This document shows, in pieces, positions 1-6,820 of a DNA stretch of 11,549 nucleotides. Numbering within the stretch: the first letter of the stretch is position 1; every line of letters starts with the position of its first letter. Both the position numbers and the translations under genes were made by a program. Under the pieces are notes generated by a model that was not told the origin of the DNA, did not search any database, and saw only the letters and a list, made by a program, of their open reading frames with translations. Source of the DNA: an uncultured Opitutia bacterium (GTDB taxonomy: Bacteria; Verrucomicrobiota; Verrucomicrobiia; Opitutales; UBA953); the NCBI GenBank assembly GCA_903929325.1, contig CAIYUD010000135.1:1-11549 (forward strand). The letters are read 5' to 3'.

Positions 1-1
1 C

Positions 2-997
2 AGTAAGCTTATTGTTACGGACATTGCTGGTACCACGCGCGATCCCGTGCGTGCGCCGCTCGAGTGGACTGACCCTCAGGGCGTGCTCCACCGTTTTGAT
101 TTGGTGGATACCGCGGGACGTCGCGCTGCCAACAAACGCGACACGCTCGACTTCTTCTCGCACGTTCGCGCGGGAGAAATCTTAGCCCAGACTGACGTCG
201 TCTTCCTCGTCATCGACGCCACTGAAGGCGTCACCCGTATCGACTTACAACTCGGTGGTGAATTAGTGAAGTCTGGCGCCGGTATCGTCGTCGTCGTCAA
301 TAAATGGGACCTCGCCATCAAGGCATTCCAAGATGGCGGTCTGCAAAAGTTTAAAGACGAATCCCTCTTCCGTAAAAAATTCACTGCATCGCTCCGTAAG
401 GCTCTCTTCTTCTTGCCCGAGCCCCCCTTGCTCTTCGTTTCCGCACTCACAGGTCTGCGCACCGATGACATGTTGGCGGCAGCTGCCGGCGTCTACATGC
501 GCGCAGGTACCGAAATTCCTACGGGCAAGATTAACCGCGCGATTCAAGAGTTGATGGTGAAGCGTGCGCCGCGCCCTGTTTCCGGTAAGCGCTTCAAGTG
601 TTACTACGTCACGCAGGTCTCCCATCGCCCAATCCGCTTCCGTCTCTTCTGTAACTCAGACGAACGTCTGGAGGCAGGTTACGAACGTTTCTTAGCCAAA
701 GGCGTCCACGAGAAATTCGATTTAGCAGGCGTCCCGGTCTTTTTGGATCTTGTCGGCAAGCCCAAGCAAGCGAAGCGCGGGTTCTTCGTTCCCCAAGGTA
801 CACTCCCAAGTGAGATGGCGGAAAATGCTGCTGCTGCTGCTAAAAACGCACGCAGCAAAGGCGGTAAATTTAAGGCACCCAAGAGCACGGGTGGTCGCGG
901 AAAAGGTAAGAACCGCGGCGGTAAAGCTGCGTATCGTGGGCCGCGTGCCGGCGTGGGAGGTCCCACCCGTTTGCGTTCCCGTAAATCACGGAGGTAA
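2..997 (+). CDS. der: GTPase Der, 5'-truncated by the window edge
   Basis: This is the C-terminal part (331 residues) of Der/EngA, the tandem-domain GTPase that acts in assembly of the 50S ribosomal subunit. The reading frame is open to base 2, so the true start and the first G domain lie outside the window. An internal GTG at 47 is not a credible start because it falls inside a conserved motif. What remains is the second G domain: switch I DIAGTTRD (residues 7-14), G3 DTAG (36-39), G4 NKWD (100-103) and G5 VSALTG (146-151). It is followed by the KH-like domain at about 190-255, which includes the PRPVSGKRFKCYYVTQ stretch. A very basic Gly/Lys/Arg tail of about 75 residues ends in RSRKSRR and probably contacts rRNA. 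The tail contains five identical GCT Ala codons (827-841). The stop overlaps the ribosome binding site of fmt, so the two genes are probably co-translated. Confidence 0.96.
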   Translation, partial: SKLIVTDIAGTTRDPVRAPLEWTDPQGVLHRFDLVDTAGRRAANKRDTLDFFSHVRAGEILAQTDVVFLVIDATEGVTRIDLQLGGELVKSGAGIVVVVNKWDLAIKAFQDGGLQKFKDESLFRKKFTASLRKALFFLPEPPLLFVSALTGLRTDDMLAAAAGVYMRAGTEIPTGKINRAIQELMVKRAPRPVSGKRFKCYYVTQVSHRPIRFRLFCNSDERLEAGYERFLAKGVHEKFDLAGVPVFLDLVGKPKQAKRGFFVPQGTLPSEMAENAAAAAKNARSKGGKFKAPKSTGGRGKGKNRGGKAAYRGPRAGVGGPTRLRSRKSRR

Positions 998-1000
998 CCC
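988..1000 (+). promoter_or_regulatory. Strong Shine-Dalgarno site of fmt
   Basis: GGAGGT at 990-995 lies 5 bases before the fmt ATG at 1001 and overlaps the last der codon and stop. It fixes the fmt start and is the only strong Shine-Dalgarno sequence I can find before a start codon in this window. Confidence 0.75.
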
Positions 1001-1990
1001 ATGGCTGCCCGTGTCGTCCTCCTGGGCTCCGACCCGATCGCTTTGCCAGCCTTTGAAGCTGTCGTTGCCGTGTCCGGTGTGACGGTTGTGGGTGTCTGGT
1101 CTCAGCCAGACCGTCCCAGTGGACGTGGACAAACCATTCAGCCCAATGCTGTTGCTGCCTGGGCCGCGCAAAAATGTTTTCCACTCTTTCAGCCTGAAGT
1201 TTTTGACGCTGCCGAAGATCAACGCCTCAAAGATCTCAACGTCGACCTCGCCGTCGTCATGGCCTACGGTCAATTGCTCCGCGAATCCACACTCGCTCTG
1301 CCACGTCTTGGATTTGTGAACCTTCACGGCTCGCTCCTTCCTGCGTTGCGTGGTGCCACCCCGGTCGAAGGCGCACTTGCCCTTGGTCTGACTGAGTCAG
1401 GCATCACGCTTCAACAAGTCGTGCGCAAACTCGATGCGGGTCCAGTACTCGCAACACAACTTTTACCGATTGCGGCGAATGTTGCCCGTGAAGCTTTGCG
1501 TGCAGAGATGGGTCGTGTGGCTGGTCAACTTTCAGCGCAGGCGATACCCGCTTTGCTTGCCGGCAAACTCAAGGCACAGCCACAAGATGAATCCAAAGCG
1601 ACGTATACCCGTCGTCTGCGTCGTGAAGATGCGGCCCTTGATTTTTCGCAACCCGCAAACGTTCTCGCTGATCGTGTTCGCGCACTCGAAGGGTGGCCAG
1701 GCAGCACCTGTCTGCTCGATGCTGTTCGCTTAAAGATTGGACGTGCGGAAGTCGCAGCTGAATCCGTGTCAGGCGAACCTGGGACGGTTCTCAGCGCAGA
1801 TGCGACAGGTTTATGTGTCGCTACAGGCAAAGGCGTCTTGCGGATTACCGAGTTGCAACGTCCCGGTGGCAAGATGCTGCCCGTCGCCGCTTTCTTAGCC
1901 GGCTTTAAAGTAACCGTGGGTACACAGTTTGTTTCCGAGCCGATGCCTGTATTGGTCGGGCCGCGTCCTTTCCCTCGTTTAGTCGATTGA
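1001..1990 (+). CDS. fmt: Methionyl-tRNA formyltransferase
   Basis: Fmt transfers the formyl group of 10-formyl-tetrahydrofolate to Met-tRNA(fMet), giving the bacterial initiator tRNA. The 329-residue protein matches the usual family length of about 310-330. The N-terminal Rossmann-type domain carries the PDRPSGRG loop (36-43), which corresponds to the tRNA-binding loop of the E. coli enzyme. The catalytic triad can be placed: Asn107 and His109 in VNLHG, and Asp145 in KLDAGP, next to the hallmark SLLPALRGATP (111-121). In E. coli the residues are N106, H108 and D144. The linker TYTRRLRREDAALDF and the C-terminal OB-like domain follow from about residue 205. The ATG at 1001 has a consensus ribosome binding site and begins 3 bp after der. 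Nothing in the sequence suggests damage. Confidence 0.97.
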   Translation: MAARVVLLGSDPIALPAFEAVVAVSGVTVVGVWSQPDRPSGRGQTIQPNAVAAWAAQKCFPLFQPEVFDAAEDQRLKDLNVDLAVVMAYGQLLRESTLALPRLGFVNLHGSLLPALRGATPVEGALALGLTESGITLQQVVRKLDAGPVLATQLLPIAANVAREALRAEMGRVAGQLSAQAIPALLAGKLKAQPQDESKATYTRRLRREDAALDFSQPANVLADRVRALEGWPGSTCLLDAVRLKIGRAEVAAESVSGEPGTVLSADATGLCVATGKGVLRITELQRPGGKMLPVAAFLAGFKVTVGTQFVSEPMPVLVGPRPFPRLVD

Positions 1991-2029
1991 GCGTTTGACT
2001 CATGGCCCTCGCAGCGGTGTCATAGGCTT

Positions 2030-4063
2030 ATGCGCGTGAGCCTTCTGCTTGGGCTGGCTTCCGTGGCTTTGATGGCCGCGAAGGATAACACGTTGCATAT
2101 TGAAAAGGCGAATCAAGCAGCCTTCGTCGGTTATTCAGAGGATGCTAAAGCCGAGAAGAATTGGGAACTACGTGCTGAAAAACTTCTACCTGTCGCCGGA
2201 AAGAAGGGTATTTGGGATTTAGAAAAAATCGTCCTCACTACCTTTCAGGACGGAAAAGCGGGTACCGTTATGCGGACCGATACAGGACGTGTTGAACCTG
2301 AGAAGGGTATAGCCAGCGGTGAAGATGAAGTGACCGTCGCAGCAAATAATTTCCAACTTGAGGGCAAGGGCTGGAATTGGCGCAACACACCTAAAGGGGA
2401 TGTTTTTGCGGTACGTACAGATGTGCATGCGACGTTGCTTCCTGCAAAAAAAGGCGAAGAGCCGATTCAAGTTACCGCAGCACGGGTCGATGTCGCCCCG
2501 AACGACAAAGGTGTCACCGTGATGACGTTTTCAGGTAATGTTTTGCTCGTGCGCGGAACAGAGCGTTTAAGCTGCGAGCGCGTCGAATGCCTGCTTTCCT
2601 CTGACCGGGGGAGTTGCGAACGTTTAGATGCAACCGGACATGTCTTGCACATCAATGGTCCCCGGGCGCTTTCGGCCGACCACCTCATCCATGATCTGAA
2701 AGAGGAGAAGATGCAATTAACCGGCAGCGTGCGCGTGGCTGATCCTGAATTTGAAATCCAAGCCACCAGCGTGAATCGCGACACGACTTTAGGCGTCACA
2801 GAATGTCTGTCGGACACACTCGTCCGCGTGCACATCCTCCCCGTCAAAGATCGCTCCGAGGCCGTCATGACGGGCCGGCATGTCGTGGTCGCTCCCGGTA
2901 CGGGCAAGTCGGGGCTGACCTTTGCCGTCGACGGTGGCGCCGAATACACCACCGAAGCCACCCGTCTGCGTGCGAATGATATTTTGGTACGTGCAGGAGA
3001 AGAGGGCGATGGACCTATTTCGGCCAATGGTAATGTCGACGGGGTTATTGGCCAACTCAAGTTCACCTCCGAACAAGCCCGCCTCGATCGCGTCATTCAG
3101 CGTCTCGATCTCTCAGGTGCACCGCGCTTAAAAGATGCCCGCGGATTCGAAGTCGCAGGTTTCTCCATGGTCGCACTCTTGGCTCAAGAACGTGTGACGG
3201 TTGAGTCTGGCCCTGGCTTGCGAGCAACCATGCGCATTCGCTCTCCCACAGGTCTCGTTGAATCCGAAGCCGACCGTATTGCACTTAGCCGGAAAGACGA
3301 ACAATCGACCGCCGATCTTCGCGGTTCAGTTCAATACCGTATGGTCGGCAGTAAAGCTACGTGTGACCGACTGATCGCTTTAGCTGAGCCCACCGAAGGT
3401 ACCGCCAACGTCGAACTCACGCAAGCATCGCTCTCGGGCTCCGTGCATTACATGGCGCCGGGCTTCTCATCATTTTCCGACCGAGCAGAAATTCATCCAG
3501 CCGTTGGGGTCGAAGCTGCCGACATTACCGGTAAACCAATGTTACTATACTTGCAGTCATTCGCGAATGCACCCGCCACGGCAATACGGCCACGTATTGA
3601 ATTTGTTTCAGGTGATGGCATTGCTGCCTTTACCGCCGATCGTCATCAACTGCTCTTCTCGGATCAGACGGCACGCTTCATTTTAAATGGTTCCGTGAAG
3701 ATGGTTTCAGGTGATACCCAAGCGACTTGCGGTGAGTTGATTGGGAGTTCGAAGCGTGACGACAAAGGCAACTTTTCACTCGTCGGTGCTTCGGGCACAA
3801 TTGACGTTCATGCCGAAGTTGGCGGTAGCCGTGCCAAGGGTGAGTTGATTGAAATTAAACCTGCCGCGCACCAAGTTATCTTAAGTGGCAATGCGCGTGT
3901 CGAAGATCGCGATGGTCGCGTCGGCATTCCTGCCGAGTCGTTGACGTTTGATACCGTGACACACAACTGGCGTATGGATTCGGTGCGCAGTAAGACGGGG
4001 AGCCCTGTTCGGCCAAAGATTCTTCTGCCCGATGCAGGTTTCACTCTGCCTTTGCCCCAATAA
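2030..4063 (+). CDS. LptC/LptA-type LPS transport protein, very long
   Basis: This is a predicted periplasmic component of the lipopolysaccharide export bridge, immediately upstream of lptB. It has 677 residues, against about 180-190 for E. coli LptA or LptC. Residues 3-17 form a short hydrophobic segment ending in ALMAA-KD, which could be a cleaved signal peptide or a short membrane anchor. Residues about 22-137 look LptC-like (WELRAEKL, then VMRTDTGRVEPEKG, FQLEGKGWNW). From about 150 the protein has OstA/LptA-like strand patterns in which a short hydrophobic run precedes G-(N/S/A)-V: TFSGNVLLV (166-174), QLTGSVRV (229-236), LSGAPRL (361-367), LRGSVQYR (430-437), LSGSVHYM (468-475), LNGSVKM (552-558) and LSGNARV (618-624). 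I infer a fused or multi-module beta-jellyroll filament. The start at 2030 lacks a good ribosome binding site, but no better in-frame start is visible. The family is supported by pattern and by lptB next door, not by a search. Confidence 0.8.
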   Translation: MRVSLLLGLASVALMAAKDNTLHIEKANQAAFVGYSEDAKAEKNWELRAEKLLPVAGKKGIWDLEKIVLTTFQDGKAGTVMRTDTGRVEPEKGIASGEDEVTVAANNFQLEGKGWNWRNTPKGDVFAVRTDVHATLLPAKKGEEPIQVTAARVDVAPNDKGVTVMTFSGNVLLVRGTERLSCERVECLLSSDRGSCERLDATGHVLHINGPRALSADHLIHDLKEEKMQLTGSVRVADPEFEIQATSVNRDTTLGVTECLSDTLVRVHILPVKDRSEAVMTGRHVVVAPGTGKSGLTFAVDGGAEYTTEATRLRANDILVRAGEEGDGPISANGNVDGVIGQLKFTSEQARLDRVIQRLDLSGAPRLKDARGFEVAGFSMVALLAQERVTVESGPGLRATMRIRSPTGLVESEADRIALSRKDEQSTADLRGSVQYRMVGSKATCDRLIALAEPTEGTANVELTQASLSGSVHYMAPGFSSFSDRAEIHPAVGVEAADITGKPMLLYLQSFANAPATAIRPRIEFVSGDGIAAFTADRHQLLFSDQTARFILNGSVKMVSGDTQATCGELIGSSKRDDKGNFSLVGASGTIDVHAEVGGSRAKGELIEIKPAAHQVILSGNARVEDRDGRVGIPAESLTFDTVTHNWRMDSVRSKTGSPVRPKILLPDAGFTLPLPQ

Positions 4064-4101
4064 TCTCGACACTCGCCCTCGGCTAAACGAGCCTATCCCT
4101 G

Positions 4102-4842
4102 ATGGTTTCAACTAGTACGCAAGGGCTTGTCCGGGTCGAGTCGCTCGCCAAACACTACGGCCAAAAGGTCGCGGTGCAGGATGCTAGTCTTGAATTACGT
4201 ACGGGCGAAGTGGTTGGCCTCCTCGGTCCCAATGGGGCAGGGAAGACGACCATTTTTTACATGATCGTCGGTCTTGTCCCGGTTTCTTCGGGCAAGGTAT
4301 TTCTTGAAGGCAAAGATATCACCGCGATGCCCATGTGGCGTCGAGCGCGCACGGGTCTCGGTTACTTACCCCAAGATGCCTCCGCTTTCCGTAAATTAAC
4401 TGTTCGCGAGAATGTACTCGCGGTGATTGAGACCCTCGAGCTCTCCAAGGCCGAGTCTGCCAAACGAGCCGATGCGCAGTTGGCGGATTTAGGTTTAACT
4501 CGATTAGCGAATCAACCTGCCTTCACGCTTTCGGGTGGCGAACGTCGCCGCCTGGAAATTGCCCGCGCGCTCGCAACCAATCCACGTTTTCTTTTGATGG
4601 ATGAGCCTTTCAGTGGCGTTGATCCGATCTCGGTTGCGGACGTCCAAGATATTATCCGAAAACTCAAGGCCCGTGGCATCGGGGTGCTTATTACTGACCA
4701 TAATGTGCGCGAAACCCTCGCGATTGTGGACCGTGCTTACATTATTCACCAAGGACGCGTGCTTGTCTCTGGCTCACCGCAGGACATCATTAACGACCCT
4801 GAAAGCCGTAAGCTCTACTTGGGCGAAGGTTTTAAAATCTAA
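4102..4842 (+). CDS. lptB: LPS export ABC transporter ATPase LptB
   Basis: LptB is the cytoplasmic ATPase that drives LptFG to extract lipopolysaccharide from the inner membrane and push it along the Lpt bridge. All ABC motifs are intact in 246 residues: Walker A GPNGAGKTT (42-50), Q-loop Gln91 in YLPQDASAFRKL, signature LSGGE (143-147), Walker B FLLMDEP (163-169, with Glu168 catalytic) and switch His200 in LITDHNVRETL. LptB rather than a generic ABC ATPase is indicated by SGGERRRLEIARALA, MDEPFSGVDPISV, the ITDHNVRE stretch and the LYLGEGFKI C-terminus, which closely follow the E. coli protein (241 residues). It starts 38 bp after the LptC/A-like gene and ends 3 bp before hprK. No lptF or lptG lies in the window. 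The ATG at 4102 has no obvious Shine-Dalgarno sequence. Confidence 0.97.
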   Translation: MVSTSTQGLVRVESLAKHYGQKVAVQDASLELRTGEVVGLLGPNGAGKTTIFYMIVGLVPVSSGKVFLEGKDITAMPMWRRARTGLGYLPQDASAFRKLTVRENVLAVIETLELSKAESAKRADAQLADLGLTRLANQPAFTLSGGERRRLEIARALATNPRFLLMDEPFSGVDPISVADVQDIIRKLKARGIGVLITDHNVRETLAIVDRAYIIHQGRVLVSGSPQDIINDPESRKLYLGEGFKI

Positions 4843-4845
4843 CCG

Positions 4846-5814
4846 ATGGCTGACACCCCCGACAATCGTACCCTGGAGCAAGTCTCCGTCCGTGAGTTTC
4901 TCGAAACTTACCGCGATATGCTCCGCATGGAATTACATGCCGGTGAGCAAGGTTTGGATAAGCTGATTGCCGAAAAATCGCTCAACCGCCCCGCGCTTGC
5001 CCTGACAGGTTATTTCAAGGAGTTCGCCAACAAGCGCCTCCAAGTTCTCGGCGCAGGTGAGATGGCTTACTTAGCTGACCAAACTCCTGAAGTTAGGGCC
5101 ACACGTTTAGAGGGCGTCTTCCAGCACGACATCCCTGCATTGGTCGTCACGCGCGGTTTGCCGATCGACGATGTTCTCACGCGCATCGCCAACGACTACA
5201 AGGTTCCCCTTATCCGCACGCAACTTAAGTCCAAAGACTTCTCGGCTGAGGCTACTGTTTTACTCGAAGAGAAATTTGCCCCGCGCACTAGCATTCACGG
5301 TACCTTGATCGACGTTAAAGGCGTCGGCGTGCTTGTTCGTGGTTCCTCCGGTGTCGGCAAGAGCGAGTGTGCTTTGGCGCTCATTGAACGCGGACATTCC
5401 CTTGTGGCCGATGACTACGTCCGCGTCACCCTCGTCGGCGACCGCGAACTTATCGGTACATCCAAGGAACTTAATCGCGGCTACATGGAGTGTCGCGGGA
5501 TCGGCATCATCAATGTCGCTTCCATCTTTGGGGTACGCTCCGTTCGTCGCGAAAAACGTATCGACCTTGTTCTGACCTTTAAACTCTGGCAGCCGGGGAT
5601 GGACGAAGAACGCACCGGCCTCGATGTTGATTCCTATGAAATTCTAGGACGTAAGGTTCCGCACATGACTTTGCCCGTTCGCCCCGGTCGCGATATGGCG
5701 CGCCTTGCTGAAGTGGCTGCCATGGTCCAAGCCCTCCGCGGTATGGGCCACGACTCTGCCCGCGAATTCAGCGAACGCCTCATCCAGCACATGAAGGATG
5801 AGAAGAAGGATTGA
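4846..5814 (+). CDS. hprK: HPr kinase/phosphorylase
   Basis: HprK phosphorylates a serine of the phosphocarrier HPr (Ser46 in Bacillus) and reverses the reaction with phosphate, linking carbon status to the PTS and to gene control. The protein has 322 residues, near the family norm of about 310-320. The N-terminal domain (about 1-140) is the less conserved half. The C-terminal kinase domain holds His151 (SIHGT), Walker A GSSGVGKS (166-173), the ADD pair (Asp189, Asp190), the signature MECRGIGIINVASIFG (214-229) and the LPVRPGRDMARLAEVAAM stretch (276-293). The ATG lies 3 bp after the lptB stop, so translation is probably coupled. No HPr or EI gene is in the window. In many Gram-negatives HprK belongs to the regulatory PTS rather than a sugar-uptake PTS, which is likely here too but is inference. 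Confidence 0.96.
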   Translation: MADTPDNRTLEQVSVREFLETYRDMLRMELHAGEQGLDKLIAEKSLNRPALALTGYFKEFANKRLQVLGAGEMAYLADQTPEVRATRLEGVFQHDIPALVVTRGLPIDDVLTRIANDYKVPLIRTQLKSKDFSAEATVLLEEKFAPRTSIHGTLIDVKGVGVLVRGSSGVGKSECALALIERGHSLVADDYVRVTLVGDRELIGTSKELNRGYMECRGIGIINVASIFGVRSVRREKRIDLVLTFKLWQPGMDEERTGLDVDSYEILGRKVPHMTLPVRPGRDMARLAEVAAMVQALRGMGHDSAREFSERLIQHMKDEKKD

Positions 5815-5825
5815 GGGGCATACAG

Positions 5826-5868
5826 AGCTGAACAGCTGAGCGGCTGAACAGCTGAACAGCTGAACAGC
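5826..5868. repeat. Tandem 8-bp repeat, about 5.4 copies
   Basis: The units are agctgaac, agctgagc, ggctgaac, agctgaac, agctgaac and then agc. The array starts 11 bp after the hprK stop. Exact reverse-complement copies (gttcagct) occur at 6039-6046 and as a tandem pair at 6167-6182, so the octamer bounds the whole compound element. Confidence 0.93.
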
Positions 5869-5875
5869 GTTAGAT

Positions 5876-5969
5876 GCAGACGGCGGTCCTTCGGACCTAC
5901 GACGGCACTTCGCTTCGCTTCGTTATGACGGCGGCTTCGCCTACGACGGCAGGCCTTCGGCCTTATGAC
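5876..5969 (+). repeat. Left box array, TAYGACGGC plus palindromes
   Basis: Nine-base boxes lie at 5898-5906 (tacgacggc), 5924-5932 (tatgacggc) and 5942-5950 (tacgacggc). A degenerate first copy is at 5876-5884 and a partial last one (tatgac) at 5964-5969. Between them lie self-complementary inserts of different sequence, several with a TTC loop: ggtccttcggacc (5885-5897), ggcttcgcc (5933-5941) and aggccttcggcct (5951-5963). The insert at 5907-5923 is a TTC-interrupted run rather than a clean hairpin. Confidence 0.88.
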
Positions 5970-5987
5970 CATGTTAGCGGTGATAGT

Positions 5988-6029
5988 TGGTGTCGCGAGC
6001 GTGGCTCGCTGGTGTCGCGCCAATGGCGC
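5988..6029 (+). repeat. Central TGGTGTCGC box pair with palindromes
   Basis: Identical boxes tggtgtcgc occur at 5988-5996 and 6010-6018, 22 bp apart. Each is followed by a palindrome: gcgagc-gtg-gctcgc (5995-6009) and gcgcc-aat-ggcgc (6017-6029). The architecture matches the outer arrays but the box sequence is different. Confidence 0.8.
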
Positions 6030-6048
6030 TGGCAAGCCGTTCAGCTTC

Positions 6049-6153
6049 TTCGTCGTAGTGAGGCACTGGCCGAACGCCGTCCTAGCCACGCAGTGGCGCC
6101 GTCGTAGGGCGCATGCGCCCGCCGTCATAGGCGACCTAGTCGCCGCCGTCCTA
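6049..6153 (-). repeat. Right box array, reverse complement of the left
   Basis: Boxes lie at 6076-6084 (gccgtccta), 6098-6106 (gccgtcgta), 6121-6129 (gccgtcata) and 6145-6153 (gccgtccta), with a degenerate one at 6049-6057. gccgtcgta and gccgtcata are exact reverse complements of the left boxes. The palindromes between them are agtg-agg-cact (6057-6067), gccac-gca-gtggc (6085-6097), gggcgcatgcgccc (6107-6120) and ggcgac-cta-gtcgcc (6130-6144). Box spacing is 22-27 bp. Confidence 0.88.
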
Positions 6154-6187
6154 TTGGCCTTTTCCCGTTCAGCTGTTCAGCTGACAA

Positions 6188-6820
6188 CTACCACCGACAA
6201 TCCGACATCACTCGCAGGCAAATTTCGCGTAAGTCGAAGAGGGTCGATTCGGTATCTTCAAAAGACCCCATCGCACTCATGCGGGCTTCGGTCGGGACAG
6301 ATTGGAGTAAACCCAAAGTAGTATTGAGTGACGTCAGGGCGCGCTTCATATGGACGACCGTGAGCGAAAGATCGCCCGTGTCTGTTGCGTTGACGGCGAG
6401 AATGATCTGCTGGTGAACTTCCCAGAGCGAGAGCATGAGCTCGGCTGCGAGCAGGGGTTCGACAGCTTTACCCGAATCGCGCAATAGACTGCGGAAACTT
6501 GTCGATGCTTGGATGCTTAAGGCACGGCCGACAATAAAGACCGGGTGCTGGTGAATGCAGTAGGGGAGGTCTTGAGGAACTTCCGGGTCGAACTCGATAT
6601 CAATGATCTCCGTTCCGGGTGACCATTCGTTGGGTTCCCAACCCATGCGACGTGCACAAGTGTCTAAGCGGTCGGGTAGGGCTTTGACCTCGTTGTAGAT
6701 TGATAAAAAGCGTGCGACCTCCAGCTCCTGACGTTTCAGGTAAGCCGCCCAATCCGACTCGCTCCAAGGCGCTTGCCCGGAGTTTTCGGCATCACCCTGA
6801 GGCTGGTCCTCGTCGTGCAT
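6188..6820 (-). CDS. Protein of unknown function, 210 residues
   Basis: I do not recognise this family. The reading frame begins at ATG 6818-6820 and ends 5 bp from the compound repeat, convergent to hprK and divergent from trpD. The predicted protein is acidic at its N-terminus (MHDEDQPQGDAEN) and has no signal peptide or membrane segment, so it is probably cytoplasmic. Residues about 25-60 and about 110-210 look mostly helical, with regular hydrophobic spacing (for example ELMLSLWEVHQQIILAV and VVHMKRALTSLNTTLGLL). The middle (about 70-100) is richer in Pro and beta-type residues (IIDIEFDPEVPQDLPYCIHQHP). I see no catalytic motif. Coding is supported by an uninterrupted frame filling the space between repeat and spacer, with ordinary amino-acid composition, and no better frame exists on either strand. 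The conserved-looking segments are only my impression. Confidence 0.72.
   Translation of the reverse strand: MHDEDQPQGDAENSGQAPWSESDWAAYLKRQELEVARFLSIYNEVKALPDRLDTCARRMGWEPNEWSPGTEIIDIEFDPEVPQDLPYCIHQHPVFIVGRALSIQASTSFRSLLRDSGKAVEPLLAAELMLSLWEVHQQIILAVNATDTGDLSLTVVHMKRALTSLNTTLGLLQSVPTEARMSAMGSFEDTESTLFDLREICLRVMSDCRW

Larger units (their letters stand above)
5826..6182. repeat. Compound inverted repeat of octamers, 9-mer boxes and variable palindromes
   Basis: This gene-free block fills almost the whole 373-bp gap between the convergent genes hprK and the 6188-6820 reading frame. From left to right it has five AGCTGAAC-type octamers (5826-5868), then TAYGACGGC boxes alternating with small palindromes (5876-5969). 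A centre with two TGGTGTCGC boxes (5988-6018) follows, then one GTTCAGCT (6039-6046), the reverse-complement GCCGTCRTA-type boxes alternating with other palindromes (6049-6153), and finally two GTTCAGCT octamers (6167-6182). Left and right halves are thus in mirror orientation. Short reading frames crossing it are low-complexity artefacts. I do not recognise the family. It could be an intergenic repeat, a non-autonomous mobile element, or a bidirectional 3'-end structure. Confidence 0.9.

Noticed and set aside
2002..2025. Tiny reading frame of seven codons before the LptC/A-like gene
   Set aside because: It has no ribosome binding site or repeated regulatory codons, and such frames arise by chance.
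5826..6182. CRISPR array
   Set aside because: The boxes are only 9 bp, the 9-17 bp inserts are palindromic, the orientation flips midway, and no cas gene is present.
5826..6182. Integron attC cassette array
   Set aside because: No GTTRRRY core sites or integrase are seen, and no cassettes lie between units.
5874..6321. Plus-strand open frames of 77 and 118 codons across the repeat
   Set aside because: They are translations of boxes and palindromes running into the antisense of the 210-residue gene, with no ribosome binding site and no protein-like composition.
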